Counted from the first letter of the stretch, positions 32,719-43,333 are shown. The stretch is 55,103 nucleotides of DNA from Streptococcus pseudopneumoniae (GCF_001073085.1 NZ_JVFV01000017.1:1-55103), one strand, 5' to 3'. Translations and numbers: made by a program. The notes: generated from the letters alone by a model not told the origin.

Positions 32719-35700
32719 TTAATCTTTCTTACCTTTTAGTAAGAAGGTAGCTGAGAGGGCTAGGCTGAGACCTGCTATAAAGAGGAGAGAGCTAGCTTGT
32801 TCACCTGTGGCTGGGAGTTGTTTGTCATTCGTAGAGACCTGATCATTGGCTTCATTACTTTCAACCAATGGTTTTGTGGTTTCTAGATTTCTTTCTTCCG
32901 TATGAGCTGGGACAGGTTTAACAGTTGAGTCTTCTGTCTTGTAGACAATAGCGTAGGTACTCACGTCAAAAGTAATAAACTCAATCATACCGTCTCGAAT
33001 GGTGAATTCTTGTGGTTTTAATTCATTTGTTGAAGTTAATTGATAGAGTTCTTGAATATCACCGGATACTGGTAGTCGAACGAGTACAGCACCTTTTGGT
33101 TGAACTGGCTGTCCATCTTTATCCTTAAGTTGAAGAGCGTAAGCATCGTATTTCTTGCCCAAGAGTTCTTTATTTTCAACTTTTTGACTGTCGAGGTAGC
33201 TTGCGCCTCCTAGTTCAGTTGTGCCACTAATAACTTGAACTCTTGTAGTCTTGTCTTTCAATACTTTGAGTTTAAACTCAGGAGCCGTGTTACTTGGCGC
33301 GGCTTGACCACTACCTGTTCCAATAGGTTTGGTATATTCAGGTCTTTCCGCAGTAGGTGCTTCCTGTTCCCCAGTTGTTCCGATTGGTTTGGTATATTCA
33401 GGTCTTTCCGCAGTAGGAGCCTCCTGCTCACCAGCAGTTCCGATAGGACCAGTGTATTCAGGTCTTTCCACAGTAGGAGCCTCCTGCTCACCAGCAGTTC
33501 CGATAGGACCAGTGTATTCAGGAATTTCCACAGTAGGAGCCTCCTGCTCACCAGCAGTTCCGATAGGACCTGTGTACTCAGGAATGGTTACTACTGGAGC
33601 AGGCTCATCACCTTTACTAGTATGGATTTTTTCTTCCACTGGACTGGTTTCATCCTTAGGAAATACTGTTACAACAGAGCTGCTGATTGTTTTGCCTTGG
33701 ATAGCATAAGCTTCTATCGGATTGCCAGCTTTACGATCTGTAGTTTCAGGAATGTCTAGTTGGACCTTGTTATCCTTAATGGTTAGAACAGTTTGTTCAC
33801 CTGATGTGACAAGATGGTCCTCATCGACTTTTCTGAGTAGGAGAGGATCTTTGATACCAGGGAAGGTCACAGCGACTCCATCCCAATTGCCAGTTGGTAG
33901 GGTTAAGGTAACAGTCTTATCTTTGGAATTAATAGGGTCAAGGCTTGGACTATCGAGTGATACTGACGGAGCTTTTAAGATATCAAAGGAATCGAGAGAA
34001 ACTTTCTTTCGTCCTTCTGGAGAATTCGGATCTACTTTCAAAGTAAGAACGTGATCGCCATCTGCTAGATTGGTAAATTCGCCAATTAATGCACCTTTTT
34101 CAGTCGCTCCTGGAGTGTAGAAGTCAAGGGCGGGCATCTCTTTTCCATCCAGTGTGACAAGTGCCTTGCCTAGTGATGCTGTTTTTAATCCATAGATTCG
34201 GATACCTGTTCCGGAGAATGGAATGGTTGCAGTGGCTTCAGAAGCGAGGCTATCATCAGCGTTGATGTCAGCGTATTTTTCTGTAGAAGCATAGAGTTCT
34301 GCATCGCTCCAATCCTTAAACATGGAACCATACTGGATACGAGGGTCACGGTCGTCAATCTTCTCAACAGCTTCTCCTTGGCCTGGGAAGACTTTGAAGT
34401 AATCGAGAGAAATTTTTGCACGCTCGTTTGTACGTCCTTTGTGCTCGCGCTTAACAGTGATAGTCATGAGGTGAGGGCCTGAAGAAAGATTTGTATAACG
34501 ACCGATTAGGACACCTTTTTCAGTTGCTCCTGCTGTATAGAAGTCAAGTTCTCCAACAGACTTGCCATCTATTTTAACGTCAGCAAGTCCCAATTGAGAT
34601 GACTTGAGTCCGTAGATTTCAATACCAGGTCCATTGAAAGGAATAGTTGCAGTCGCATCCTTATCGGAATAATTCCCATTTGAGATATCGGCGTATTTCT
34701 CTGTTCCACCAAAGAGTTCTGAGTCAGCCCAGTTTCCATAAGCAGAGCCGTACTGGATGCGTTTGTCACGGTCATCCATCAACTCACTGAAGGCATCGAT
34801 GGAGGCAACGTCTGAAACTGGTGTTGTACGGTCCCCTAGCATAGCCTTAACGCTATAAGTATAGGCATGACTAGAATCAATTGAGCGATCGACAAAGTGA
34901 GTTTGGTTGGTGATAAACTCACGAACGCTAGGAGTTTGACTGTTTTCATCCTTGCTTTCTCGTCGGATGACATAATGAGTTGCTCCCTCAACTGTGTTAA
35001 AGTCGAGTTCAGCTGTGACGGAATCCTTTCGAAGGGCTGATAAACGAGTCACTCGTCCAGGGAAGTTTTCAAAGGTAATGACATCACCCTTTTGAGTCGC
35101 AAGTTGGATACGGTTATCTTTGAGGCGACTAGCCTGAACTTCCTTGCCATTAATCTTGATGATACTAGATTCGATATTTGGATAGTCTACGACTAAGTCT
35201 CCACCAACATTAGAAAGGAAGGAAAGCGTTTCAAGATTTTTCTCTTTCCATTTCATGCTGACTTCAAAGTTACCACGAGCGACTAAGCCTGAGACTTGAC
35301 CGTCTTTCCAAGCATCTGGAAGGGCTGGTAATGGGGCAATGTAGCCTGTGTGAGACTGAAGGAGCATTTCTGCCATACCGCTGGTTGCACCAAAGTTTCC
35401 ATCGATTTGGAAAGGTGCGTGGGTATCCCAGAGGTTTTCTAGGGTTGAAGATCTAAGCTGTTCTGCCAACAAACGGTGGGCACGATTTCCATCTAAGAGA
35501 CGAGCCCAGAGGTTGATTTTATTGGCCTTAGACCAACCAGTTCCACCATCTCCACGGTGGTTTAGGGTTGCGCGTGCAGCTTCTAGATATTCAGGTTGAT
35601 CCTTGCCAAATAGAGTACCTGGGAAGAGTCCAACCAGATGAGAAACGTGGCGGTGATGGTTTTCGATGCCTTCGTTGGTGAATTGCGGGCTGTCTTCTTC

Positions 35701-37812
35701 GTACCATTCCTTGATACGGCCGTCTTGGTTGATATGAAGTGGTTTGAGCTTATCAAATTTAGCTTTCACTTCTGTCACCAAATCTTGGTCGACCTTCAGG
35801 TGATTGGCTGCCTCCATATAGTCGTGGAATAGCTGCCAAACTAGAGATTGGTCAAAGGTATTCCCAATCGTGATAGTTCCATGTTCTGGTGAGTAGGATG
35901 GAGAAGAAACCCAGCGGTCACTAGCCTTGTCGTAGTGCAAGAAGGAATTCCAGAACTTGGCTGTTTCCTTGAGCATTGGATAAATCTTTTCTTTGAGATA
36001 GGTTTCATCCTTGGTGAATTTGTAGTAGTCATAGACGTTCTGCATCATCCAAGCATTGGCAGCAGGAGACCAACCCCAATAGTAGTTCCAACCAGGAGTA
36101 GTCCAGCCGAATGGTGTCGCCTGAGTATGAACCAACCAACCGTTTTCTTGACCTTCTTTGGACTCGATACCTGCATATTCTTTAGCAGCTATACGGCCAT
36201 AGTAGCGCATGTCATCGATATAATTGATCATTGGCTTAGCCGTTTCTGCGAGATTGTTCATGTAGGCAGGCCAGTAGTTCATCTGAAGGTTGACATTGAG
36301 GTGGTAATCTGAGTTCCAAGGTGGATTGTCTACAGCATTCCAGACTCCTTGCAAGTTGGCAGGAAGGGCATCTGTCCGGTCACGAGAAGAACTGATCAGT
36401 AGATAACGTCCGTATTGGAAGAAGAGTTCTTCTAGCTTTTGACCTTTTGTTGGATTATAGGTTTGGAGAGCTTCTTTTGTAGTTTGGTTAGACTTGCTAC
36501 CGCCGAGGTTTAATTGAACACGGTTGAAAAGGCTTTGGTAATCCTTGATGTGATCATTTTTCAGAGTCTCATAGTCTTTGGCTTTAGCAGCTTCAACGAT
36601 AGATTTGACAGTTTTTTCTACATCAATATCCTTGCGGTAATTGGTTTTCGTATTTTGAGCAAAATTAGTCTTGGCACTGAGTAGCAGTGTTGCATAACTG
36701 GCTCCAGTGACAGTCAAATAACCATCTTGAGCAGTGACTTTTCCGTCCGTCTTGATACCAAGATAGGAAGCAAATTTCAGACCATTATCTTTGACAGTTC
36801 CCTTGAGTAAAATACCATTAGAATCAACACTAACAGTCCCTTGTTTGTATTTAGAATTCTCCCAAGAATAGTCTCCGTTAGCAATCAAATCTTCAGTCAA
36901 GCTATTCCAAAGGGTAAAATCAAGCGTCTTATCTCCCTTTTTAGTCAAGTGGGTAACAGTGACGTCGTCTGGATAACTAGAGAGGGTTTCTCGTTTGAAA
37001 CTTGTCCCATCTTGGGTATAGGAGGTAGTTGTGATAGCTTCAGAAATGTCTAAGCCACGATGATAGTCAGTAACAGTTTCCAAGCCCTTCTTCTGGTTAT
37101 TAAAGACCATGAAGATATCACCGAAGGCTAGGTAGCGACCGTATTGGGCATTATTTGGCCCAACCAAATTTCTCTCTGCTAGTTGTTTGGCTTTTTGACG
37201 GTCACCGTCTTCTAAGGCCTTACGGATTTCAGCTAAGACTTTGTAGCGGTCCTTGTAGTTTCCTCCGTTGTAGTCTTGACTATCTGGCTGTGGGCCTCCA
37301 GACCAAAGTGTTTTTTCGTTGTACTGGATTCTTTCTTCACCGATTAGTCCGAAAACCTTGGCACCCATTTCTCCATTTCCGACTGGAAGGGCTTGTTTTT
37401 CCCATCCGTCATAGGAAGGAGCAGTTGGTTGGTTGTAATGTAGTTCGTAATGTTCTTGCTTGTTCACAGGAAGTTCTGTTTTCTCGCTCTCCTTATTGTC
37501 AGCAGGGGCGGTAGTAGCACTTGTCTCTGACTGACTACTAGTTTGAGGTAGTTCTGTCCCTGGGTTTGTTTGCTTTTCAGCTGATTCAGCTACAGGCTGA
37601 GTCTCTGTGTTAGAAACAAGAACTTCCTCTACATTCGTCTCAGGTTTAGCAGAGGTTTCAGTAATGGTTGCCTCACTTTCCGGAATCTCGACACCATCAG
37701 CAGCCACACCCTGTGCTGCTAAAAAAACAGCACCAAGTAAAACAGAGGCAGCTCCGACACTTAGTTTGCGGATGCTATACTTACAGGATTTTTCCCAATA
37801 TCTCTTATCCAC
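32719..37812 (-). CDS. Cell-wall-anchored alpha-L-fucosidase, GH95
   Basis: This 1697-aa protein has a YSIRK signal peptide (KYSIRKLSVGAASVLLG), a Thr/Glu-rich linker, a GH95 catalytic region (about residues 130-880: WEKQALPVGNGEMGAKVFG, NVNLQMNYWPAYMNN, DGNFGATSGMAEMLL), a fibronectin-like segment, two similar beta-rich modules (each beginning DDRD-RIQYGS) that may bind carbohydrate, five 18-aa repeats (EYTGPIGTAGEQEAPTVE), and sortase signal LPATG (1666-1670). GH95 enzymes invert and remove alpha-1,2-fucose from host glycans. I choose GTG at 37812 as the start because AAAGGAG lies 6 nt upstream; an ATG 12 codons earlier has no ribosome site and covers a cre site. Confidence 0.9.
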   Translation of the reverse strand: MDKRYWEKSCKYSIRKLSVGAASVLLGAVFLAAQGVAADGVEIPESEATITETSAKPETNVEEVLVSNTETQPVAESAEKQTNPGTELPQTSSQSETSATTAPADNKESEKTELPVNKQEHYELHYNQPTAPSYDGWEKQALPVGNGEMGAKVFGLIGEERIQYNEKTLWSGGPQPDSQDYNGGNYKDRYKVLAEIRKALEDGDRQKAKQLAERNLVGPNNAQYGRYLAFGDIFMVFNNQKKGLETVTDYHRGLDISEAITTTSYTQDGTSFKRETLSSYPDDVTVTHLTKKGDKTLDFTLWNSLTEDLIANGDYSWENSKYKQGTVSVDSNGILLKGTVKDNGLKFASYLGIKTDGKVTAQDGYLTVTGASYATLLLSAKTNFAQNTKTNYRKDIDVEKTVKSIVEAAKAKDYETLKNDHIKDYQSLFNRVQLNLGGSKSNQTTKEALQTYNPTKGQKLEELFFQYGRYLLISSSRDRTDALPANLQGVWNAVDNPPWNSDYHLNVNLQMNYWPAYMNNLAETAKPMINYIDDMRYYGRIAAKEYAGIESKEGQENGWLVHTQATPFGWTTPGWNYYWGWSPAANAWMMQNVYDYYKFTKDETYLKEKIYPMLKETAKFWNSFLHYDKASDRWVSSPSYSPEHGTITIGNTFDQSLVWQLFHDYMEAANHLKVDQDLVTEVKAKFDKLKPLHINQDGRIKEWYEEDSPQFTNEGIENHHRHVSHLVGLFPGTLFGKDQPEYLEAARATLNHRGDGGTGWSKANKINLWARLLDGNRAHRLLAEQLRSSTLENLWDTHAPFQIDGNFGATSGMAEMLLQSHTGYIAPLPALPDAWKDGQVSGLVARGNFEVSMKWKEKNLETLSFLSNVGGDLVVDYPNIESSIIKINGKEVQASRLKDNRIQLATQKGDVITFENFPGRVTRLSALRKDSVTAELDFNTVEGATHYVIRRESKDENSQTPSVREFITNQTHFVDRSIDSSHAYTYSVKAMLGDRTTPVSDVASIDAFSELMDDRDKRIQYGSAYGNWADSELFGGTEKYADISNGNYSDKDATATIPFNGPGIEIYGLKSSQLGLADVKIDGKSVGELDFYTAGATEKGVLIGRYTNLSSGPHLMTITVKREHKGRTNERAKISLDYFKVFPGQGEAVEKIDDRDPRIQYGSMFKDWSDAELYASTEKYADINADDSLASEATATIPFSGTGIRIYGLKTASLGKALVTLDGKEMPALDFYTPGATEKGALIGEFTNLADGDHVLTLKVDPNSPEGRKKVSLDSFDILKAPSVSLDSPSLDPINSKDKTVTLTLPTGNWDGVAVTFPGIKDPLLLRKVDEDHLVTSGEQTVLTIKDNKVQLDIPETTDRKAGNPIEAYAIQGKTISSSVVTVFPKDETSPVEEKIHTSKGDEPAPVVTIPEYTGPIGTAGEQEAPTVEIPEYTGPIGTAGEQEAPTVERPEYTGPIGTAGEQEAPTAERPEYTKPIGTTGEQEAPTAERPEYTKPIGTGSGQAAPSNTAPEFKLKVLKDKTTRVQVISGTTELGGASYLDSQKVENKELLGKKYDAYALQLKDKDGQPVQPKGAVLVRLPVSGDIQELYQLTSTNELKPQEFTIRDGMIEFITFDVSTYAIVYKTEDSTVKPVPAHTEERNLETTKPLVESNEANDQVSTNDKQLPATGEQASSLLFIAGLSLALSATFLLKGKKD
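33307..33588 (-). repeat. Tandem 54-bp repeats in the fucosidase gene
   Basis: About five copies of a 54-bp unit encode EYTGPIGTAGEQEAPTVE-type 18-residue repeats near the wall anchor. The copies differ slightly (T or K before P, A or V before E). Copy number is likely variable. Confidence 0.85.
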
Positions 37813-37833
37813 AAAATTCTCCTTTCTTAACTC

Positions 37834-37847
37834 TGTAAGCGCATACA
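37834..37847. promoter_or_regulatory. cre site in fucosidase leader
   Basis: TGTAAGCGCATACA differs by one base from the palindrome TGTAAGCGCTTACA, a strong match to the CcpA-binding consensus. It lies between promoter and start codon, a roadblock-type position for carbon catabolite repression. Confidence 0.7.
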
Positions 37848-37904
37848 TTCTCTTTTAAAAAAATAAGTCTTGCAGAAATATGTGTGATTTTTTCAGATAA
37901 TCTT

Positions 37905-37942
37905 AATATAACAAATAAACAAAACTATTGCAAGGGCTTACA
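37905..37942 (-). promoter_or_regulatory. Promoter of the fucosidase, with weak second cre-like site
   Basis: TTGCAA (37928-37933) and TATATT (37905-37910) are 17 bp apart on the minus strand. TGCAAGGGCTTACA (37929-37942) overlaps the -35 and resembles cre but lacks the central CG. Confidence 0.55.
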
Positions 37943-38079
37943 GGAGAAATGATTTTATTTTACCAAATTTTAGTTCTTTTTAATTCTATTGAAAAAGATC
38001 AGAGATAAAAAATAATCTGAGTAATTACCAACCCTTATGAAAGCGTAACTCAAACTAGTCAGGCGTGGGACTTTATGGT

Positions 38080-38085
38080 ATAATA
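38080..38085 (+). promoter_or_regulatory. -10 box of yneF
   Basis: TATAAT preceded by TGG (extended -10), 33 bp before the yneF ATG. Confidence 0.6.
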
Positions 38086-38117
38086 TAGAAGATTCAAAAA
38101 GAAACAGGAGAAATGTT

Positions 38118-38363
38118 ATGAACCTTATTTTAGCAATTGTATTGATTCTTTTAGCTTTTCTAGGAGGAGCTCTTGGAGGTATGTACTTGGTGCGCAAGCA
38201 AATCGAAAAAGAATTTGCGGATAACCCACGTTTGAACGCAGAAGCAGTTCGTACTCTGTTAAGTGCAAACGGTCAAAAGCCAAGCGAAGCTAAAGTACAA
38301 CAAGTTTACCACCAAATCATTCGCCAACAAAAAGCAGCCCTTGCTAACAATAAAAAGAAATAA
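38118..38363 (+). CDS. YneF-family (UPF0154) membrane protein
   Basis: The 81-aa protein has one N-terminal membrane helix (residues 3-24) and a conserved soluble tail ([20 protein letters not shown], then [13 protein letters not shown]), matching UPF0154. Its function is unknown. AGGAG precedes the ATG. Confidence 0.9.
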   Translation: MNLILAIVLILLAFLGGALGGMYLVRKQIEKEFADNPRLNAEAVRTLLSANGQKPSEAKVQQVYHQIIRQQKAALANNKKK

Positions 38364-38370
38364 ATAGGAA

Positions 38371-38397
38371 AAGTCTGGGATGAAAGTTCCAGACTTC
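38371..38397 (+). terminator. Hairpin after yneF
   Basis: AAGTCTGG / CCAGACTT form an 8-bp stem, but no T run follows, so termination is uncertain. The remaining gap to murI (38398-38568) shows no further clear feature. Confidence 0.45.
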
Positions 38398-38568
38398 TCA
38401 CTATGTTTGACTGATATTTAGAGACAAGACTTTTTCCTTGCATTCTATTGATATTTGATTATGATTAAGAGGGAGACAGTCGGGAGCTACCCAGTCTGTC
38501 AGAAATTTCAGGAAGAAATGTAATGATAATGAACTATCAATCAGAAAAAATACTAGAAAGAAGACTGT

Positions 38569-39363
38569 ATGGATAATCGACCAATTGGTTTTTTGGATTC
38601 GGGTGTCGGGGGCTTGACGGTTGTGCGTGAACTCATGCGCCAACTTCCTCATGAAGAAATCGTCTATATTGGAGATTCGGCACGGGCTCCCTATGGTCCC
38701 CGTCCTGCTGAGCAGATTCGTGAATATACTTGGCAGCTGGTCAACTTTCTTTTGACCAAGGATGTTAAGATGATTGTCATTGCTTGTAATACAGCAACGG
38801 CAGTCGTCTGGGAAGAGATTAAAGCTAAGTTGGATATTCCGGTGCTGGGTGTGATTTTGCCTGGTGCATCAGCAGCTATCAAAGCGAGTCAGGGTGGGAA
38901 AATCGGTGTGATTGGAACCCCGATGACGGTAAAATCAGATATTTATCGACAAAAGATTCATGATCTAGACCCAGATTTACAAGTGGAAAGCTTGGCCTGC
39001 CCTAAGTTTGCTCCCTTGGTCGAGTCAGGTGCTCTATCGACCAGTGTGACCAAGAAAGTTGTCTATGAAACCTTGCGTCCCTTGGTCGGAAAAGTGGATA
39101 GCTTGATTTTAGGCTGTACTCATTATCCGCTCCTTAGACCTATCATCCAAAATGTCATGGGGCCTAAGGTTCAGCTGATCGATAGTGGAGCTGAGTGTGT
39201 GCGTGATATTTCAGTCTTGCTCAATTACTTTGAGATTAACCGTAGCCGAGATGCGGCGCCCCTTCAACACCGTTTTTATACAACTGCAAATAGCCAAAGT
39301 TTTGCCCAGATAGGAGCAGAATGGCTGGAAAAAGAGATTCATGTGGAGCATGTAACATTATGA
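38569..39363 (+). CDS. murI: Glutamate racemase
   Basis: The 264-aa enzyme makes D-glutamate for peptidoglycan. It has [10 protein letters not shown], the catalytic cysteine in IACNTAT and the second in GCTHYPLL. Its stop overlaps the start of the next gene (ATGA). It heads the long cluster through yidD. Confidence 0.95.
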   Translation: MDNRPIGFLDSGVGGLTVVRELMRQLPHEEIVYIGDSARAPYGPRPAEQIREYTWQLVNFLLTKDVKMIVIACNTATAVVWEEIKAKLDIPVLGVILPGASAAIKASQGGKIGVIGTPMTVKSDIYRQKIHDLDPDLQVESLACPKFAPLVESGALSTSVTKKVVYETLRPLVGKVDSLILGCTHYPLLRPIIQNVMGPKVQLIDSGAECVRDISVLLNYFEINRSRDAAPLQHRFYTTANSQSFAQIGAEWLEKEIHVEHVTL

Positions 39364-40331
39364 CAAACAAAATTTATGAATACAAGGACGACCAGGACTG
39401 GTATGTTGGATCCTACAGTGTTTTTGGTGGCATTCGGACTTTGACGGATGATGACTTAGAGTTTCCTTTGTTTGATTTAGCCAAAATCTTTCGAGATGAG
39501 GAGCGAGGATTTCCGCTTTCAGTTACCGTTTTACGATATGGTTCAGACTATCGACTACTCTCCTTTGTGGTAGATATTCTCAACCAAGAAGCGAACCGAA
39601 ACTTAGAAGTCATTCAACGTCAGGGTGCCTTGCTCTTAGTTGAAAATGGCCAACTCTTGCATGTGGAATTGCCTAAAGAAGGAGTCAACGTTCAAGATTT
39701 CTTTGAGACAAATAAGGTCAGAGAAACCTTGTTGATTGCGACTCGTAACGAGGGCAAGACCAAGGAATTTCGTGCTATCTTTGATAAGCTAGGTTATGAT
39801 GTAGAAAATCTCAATGACTATCCTGACCTGCCTGAAGTAGCTGAAACAGGTATGACCTTTGAAGAAAATGCTCGCCTTAAGGCAGAAACCATCTCTAAAT
39901 TAACAGGCAAGATGGTTTTAGCTGATGACTCTGGTCTTAAGGTCGATGTCCTCGGTGGATTACCAGGTGTCTGGTCAGCTCGTTTCGCAGGAGTAGGGGC
40001 TACTGACCAAGAAAATAATGCTAAACTCTTGCACGAGTTGGCTATGGTCTTTGAACTCAAGGACCGTTCGGCACAATTCCATACAACCCTGGTCGTAGCT
40101 AGCCCAGGTAAGGAAAGCTTAGTTGTCGAAGCTGACTGGCCAGGCTACATTAACTTTGAACCTAAGGGTGAAAATGGTTTTGGTTATGATCCTCTTTTCC
40201 TAGTAGGAGAAACTGGCAAATCATCAGCTGAATTAACCCTCGAAGAAAAAAATAGCCAGTCCCACCGTGCCTTAGCCGTTAAGAAACTTTTGGAGGTATT
40301 TCCATCATGGCAAAGCAAACCATCATTGTAA
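39360..40331 (+). CDS. XTP/dITP pyrophosphatase with N-terminal extension
   Basis: The C-terminal part (about residues 126-323) is an RdgB/HAM1 enzyme: [37 protein letters not shown] and SHRALA. It hydrolyses dITP and XTP to keep deaminated bases out of DNA. A 125-aa N-terminal domain (about 1-125) precedes it, as in other streptococci; its role is unknown. The start [10 protein letters not shown] overlaps the murI stop. Confidence 0.92.
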   Translation: MTNKIYEYKDDQDWYVGSYSVFGGIRTLTDDDLEFPLFDLAKIFRDEERGFPLSVTVLRYGSDYRLLSFVVDILNQEANRNLEVIQRQGALLLVENGQLLHVELPKEGVNVQDFFETNKVRETLLIATRNEGKTKEFRAIFDKLGYDVENLNDYPDLPEVAETGMTFEENARLKAETISKLTGKMVLADDSGLKVDVLGGLPGVWSARFAGVGATDQENNAKLLHELAMVFELKDRSAQFHTTLVVASPGKESLVVEADWPGYINFEPKGENGFGYDPLFLVGETGKSSAELTLEEKNSQSHRALAVKKLLEVFPSWQSKPSL

Positions 40332-40828
40332 TGAGTGACTCCCACGGAGATAGCTTGATTGTAGAAGAAATACGTGACCGCTATCTTGGGAAAGTCGATG
40401 CTATTTTTCACGATGGTGACTCGGAACTTCGCCCAGATTCACCACTCTGGGAAGGAATCCAGGTAGTCAGAGGAAACATGGATTTTTATTCAGACTATCC
40501 AGAACGCTTAGTGACTCAACTGGGTCCTACCAAGATCATCCAGACTCATGGACATTTGTTTGATATTAACTTCAACTTCCAAAAGCTTGATTTCTGGGCT
40601 CAAGAGGAAGATGCAGATATCTGTCTTTATGGGCACTTACATATCCCAGATGCTTGGATGGAAGGAAAGACTCTCTTTCTAAATCCTGGTTCTATCAGTC
40701 AGCCACGTGGTGCAATTAGAGAATGCCTCTACGCTCGTGTGGAGATTGATGATAGCTACTTTAAAGTGGACTTTTTGACACGTGACCATGAGGTATATCC
40801 AGGCTTGTCTAAGGAGTTTGCTCGATGA
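40307..40828 (+). CDS. YfcE/MJ0936-family metallophosphoesterase
   Basis: The 173-aa protein has the metal motifs SDSHGD, HDGDSE, GNMD and YGHLHIP. Members are small phosphodiesterases, often shown to cleave model substrates; the natural one is unknown. It overlaps the preceding gene by 25 nt. Confidence 0.9.
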   Translation: MAKQTIIVMSDSHGDSLIVEEIRDRYLGKVDAIFHDGDSELRPDSPLWEGIQVVRGNMDFYSDYPERLVTQLGPTKIIQTHGHLFDINFNFQKLDFWAQEEDADICLYGHLHIPDAWMEGKTLFLNPGSISQPRGAIRECLYARVEIDDSYFKVDFLTRDHEVYPGLSKEFAR

Positions 40829-41286
40829 TTGCCAAAGAATTTGAACAGTTTTTACTGGAGCAAGAGGAAACCTTTTTAACTCCTGCTGAAAATTTGGCTG
40901 TGCTCATTGATACTCACAATGCAGATCATGCAATTCTCCTCCTTAGTCAGATGACCTATACCAGAGTGCCAGTCGTGACGGATGAGAAAAAATTCGTCGG
41001 GACTATTGGTCTTAGAGATATTCTTGCCTACCAGATGGAGCAGGGATTGAGTCAAGAAGCCATGGCAGATACAGATATCGTACACATGACCAAGAAGGAT
41101 GTTGCAGTGGTAGCTCCGGATTATACATTGACAGATGTTTTACATAAGTTAGTGGATGAATCTTTCCTACCAGTTGTTGATAAGGATGGAATTTTCCAAG
41201 GGATTATTACACGGAAATCAATCCTTAAGGCTGTCAATGCCCTTCTGCATGATTTTAGTAAGGAATATGAGATTCGAAGCAAATGA
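40825..41286 (+). CDS. cbpB: CBS-domain protein, cyclic-di-AMP-binding (CbpB)
   Basis: The 153-aa protein has two CBS modules (about 15-70 and 85-145: VPVVTDEKKFVGTIGLRD, LPVVDKDGIFQGIITRKSI). Streptococcal and lactococcal homologues bind c-di-AMP and link it to the stringent response. It overlaps the preceding gene by 4 nt. Confidence 0.85.
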   Translation: MIAKEFEQFLLEQEETFLTPAENLAVLIDTHNADHAILLLSQMTYTRVPVVTDEKKFVGTIGLRDILAYQMEQGLSQEAMADTDIVHMTKKDVAVVAPDYTLTDVLHKLVDESFLPVVDKDGIFQGIITRKSILKAVNALLHDFSKEYEIRSK

Positions 41287-42017
41287 GAGAATGGGTTTCA
41301 GTATTTTTAGAAGAAAAACAAAATCTATCTAGTAATTCTAAGCAGTCTTATAAGTATGATTTGGAGCAGTTTTTGGATTTTGTTGGAAAACAAATTTCAG
41401 AGACAAGTTTAAAAATCTACCAAGCTCAATTATCAAATTTTAAAATGAGTGCCCAAAAGCGGAAAGTTTCTGCTTGCAACCAATTTCTTTACTTTTTATA
41501 TCAGAAAGGAATGATTGGCACCTTTTACCGTTTGGAATTACCCAAACAGGCTGAGAAAAAACAAGGGAAGTCGGAACTTTTAGACCTCAGTTCTTTCTGG
41601 CAAGAAAGTGCTTATCCAGAAGGACGCTTGCTAGCCTTGTTAATAGTAGAATTGGGCCTCTTGCCGAGTGAAATTCTAGCCTTAAAAACAGGGGATGTGA
41701 ACCTGGATTTTCAAGTTTTGAGAGTCAATAAAGCTTCTCAACAAAGAATCTTGAGCCTTCCCACAAATTTGCTTGCGGAGTTAGAGCCCTTGATGGGGCA
41801 GACCTATCTCTTTGAAAAAGCTGGGAAACCGTACTCCCGTCAATGGGCCTTTCGTCAGTTGGAAGCTTTTTTAAAGGAAAAAGGATTTTCAGATTTATCT
41901 GCCCAAGGATTGAGAGAACAGTTTATATTAAGACAAATCGAAGAAAAGGTTGACTTGTACGAAATTGCTAAAAAATTAGGATTAAAGACAGTCATGACCT
42001 TAGAAAAATATAGATAA
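41283..42017 (+). CDS. XerD-like protein with degenerate catalytic site
   Basis: The 244-aa protein has the fold pattern of a tyrosine recombinase, with a SAM-like N-terminal domain and a catalytic-like C-terminus. However the first active-site Arg region reads [11 protein letters not shown] (P in place of R), and the usual HxLRH motif is AQGLREQF. The final Tyr (LEKYR) remains. This fits the streptococcal XerD-like family, thought not to recombine dif. It lies between cbpB and scpA, each overlapped. Confidence 0.85.
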   Translation: MREWVSVFLEEKQNLSSNSKQSYKYDLEQFLDFVGKQISETSLKIYQAQLSNFKMSAQKRKVSACNQFLYFLYQKGMIGTFYRLELPKQAEKKQGKSELLDLSSFWQESAYPEGRLLALLIVELGLLPSEILALKTGDVNLDFQVLRVNKASQQRILSLPTNLLAELEPLMGQTYLFEKAGKPYSRQWAFRQLEAFLKEKGFSDLSAQGLREQFILRQIEEKVDLYEIAKKLGLKTVMTLEKYR

Positions 42018-42751
42018 TGGATATTAAATTAAAAGATTTTGAAGGGCCTTTGGACTTGCTCCTACACTTGGTTTCAAAGTATCAGATGGATATCTATGAT
42101 GTGCCGATCACAGAGGTTATCGAACAATATCTAGCCTATATCTCTACATTACAAGCTATGCGTTTAGAAGTTGCAGGTGAATACATGGTGATGGCTAGCC
42201 AACTGATGCTGATTAAGAGTCGCAAGCTCTTGCCAAAGGTTGCAGAAGTGACGGATTTAGAGGATGACCTAGAGCAGGATCTCCTTTCTCAGATTGAGGA
42301 ATACCGTAAATTTAAACTTTTGGGAGAGCAGTTGGAAGTGAAGCACCAGGAACGAGCTCAATATTACTCAAAAGCACCTACAGAGTTGATCTATGAGGAT
42401 GCAGAACTTGTACATGATAAGACGACGATTGATCTTTTCTTAGCCTTTTCAACCTTACTGACCAAGAAAAAGGAAGAATTCTCTAAAAGTCACACAACAA
42501 TCTTACGAGATGAGTATAAGATTGAAGATATGATGGTCATCGTTCGAGAAGCCTTGGTTGAAGGTCAACAATTATGTTTGCAGGATTTGTTTAAAGAAAC
42601 CAAGGATTTACAAGAGGTCATTACACTCTTTTTAGCAACCTTGGAGTTGATTAAAACCCAAGAAATTCTCTTGATTCAAAAAGAGAGTTTTGGAGATATT
42701 TATCTCATGAAAAAGAATGAAGAAAATCAAGTAGAGCAGAGTCAAGCTTGA
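42017..42751 (+). CDS. scpA: Segregation and condensation protein A
   Basis: The 244-aa kleisin links SMC and ScpB in chromosome condensation. It opens with [19 protein letters not shown], the ScpA signature, and has a C-terminal winged-helix region. Its ATG overlaps the preceding stop (TAATG). Confidence 0.94.
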   Translation: MDIKLKDFEGPLDLLLHLVSKYQMDIYDVPITEVIEQYLAYISTLQAMRLEVAGEYMVMASQLMLIKSRKLLPKVAEVTDLEDDLEQDLLSQIEEYRKFKLLGEQLEVKHQERAQYYSKAPTELIYEDAELVHDKTTIDLFLAFSTLLTKKKEEFSKSHTTILRDEYKIEDMMVIVREALVEGQQLCLQDLFKETKDLQEVITLFLATLELIKTQEILLIQKESFGDIYLMKKNEENQVEQSQA

Positions 42752-42763
42752 TAGAGAGGAAAT

Positions 42764-43333
42764 ATGAGTACTTTAGCAGAAATAGAAGCACTCCTGTTTG
42801 TAGCGGGGGAGGATGGCATTAGAGTCCGTCAGCTAGCTGAGGTCCTATCGCTTCCACCGACTGGGATTCAGCAAAGCTTAGAAAAGTTAGCCCACAAGTA
42901 TGAAAAAGACCAGGATTCCAGTTTAGCACTGATTGAGACCGGTGGTGCCTACAGATTGGTGACCAAGCCACAATTTGCATTGATTTTAAAAGAATACTCT
43001 AAGGCGCCAATCAATCAAAGTCTATCTCGAGCTGCGCTAGAAACCTTGTCCATCATTGCTTACAAGCAGCCTATCACACGGATAGAGATAGATGCTATTC
43101 GGGGGGTTAATTCAAGTGGAGCGCTAGCTAAGTTGCAAGCCTTTGACTTGATAAAAGAAGACGGGAAAAAAGAGGTTCTTGGACGCCCTAATCTCTATGT
43201 AACGACGGATTATTTCCTAGATTACATGGGCATTAACCATTTGGAAGAGTTGCCCGTGATTGATGAGCTTGATATTCAAGCACAAGAAAGCCAATTATTT
43301 GGTGAAAGGATAGAAGAAGATGAGAATCAATAA
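42764..43333 (+). CDS. scpB: Segregation and condensation protein B
   Basis: The 189-aa protein has two winged-helix domains and the signature [19 protein letters not shown]. It forms the condensin complex with ScpA and SMC. AGAGAGGA precedes the ATG; it is 12 bp after scpA and overlaps rluB by 14 nt. Confidence 0.94.
   Translation: MSTLAEIEALLFVAGEDGIRVRQLAEVLSLPPTGIQQSLEKLAHKYEKDQDSSLALIETGGAYRLVTKPQFALILKEYSKAPINQSLSRAALETLSIIAYKQPITRIEIDAIRGVNSSGALAKLQAFDLIKEDGKKEVLGRPNLYVTTDYFLDYMGINHLEELPVIDELDIQAQESQLFGERIEEDENQ

Noticed and set aside
33235..33759. 174-aa and 126-aa plus-strand open frames in the fucosidase gene
   Set aside because: They mirror the tandem repeat on the coding strand and have no start signals.
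37929..37942. Second cre site upstream of the fucosidase
   Set aside because: The central CG is missing (AAGGGCTT), so I treat it only as a weak cre-like sequence.
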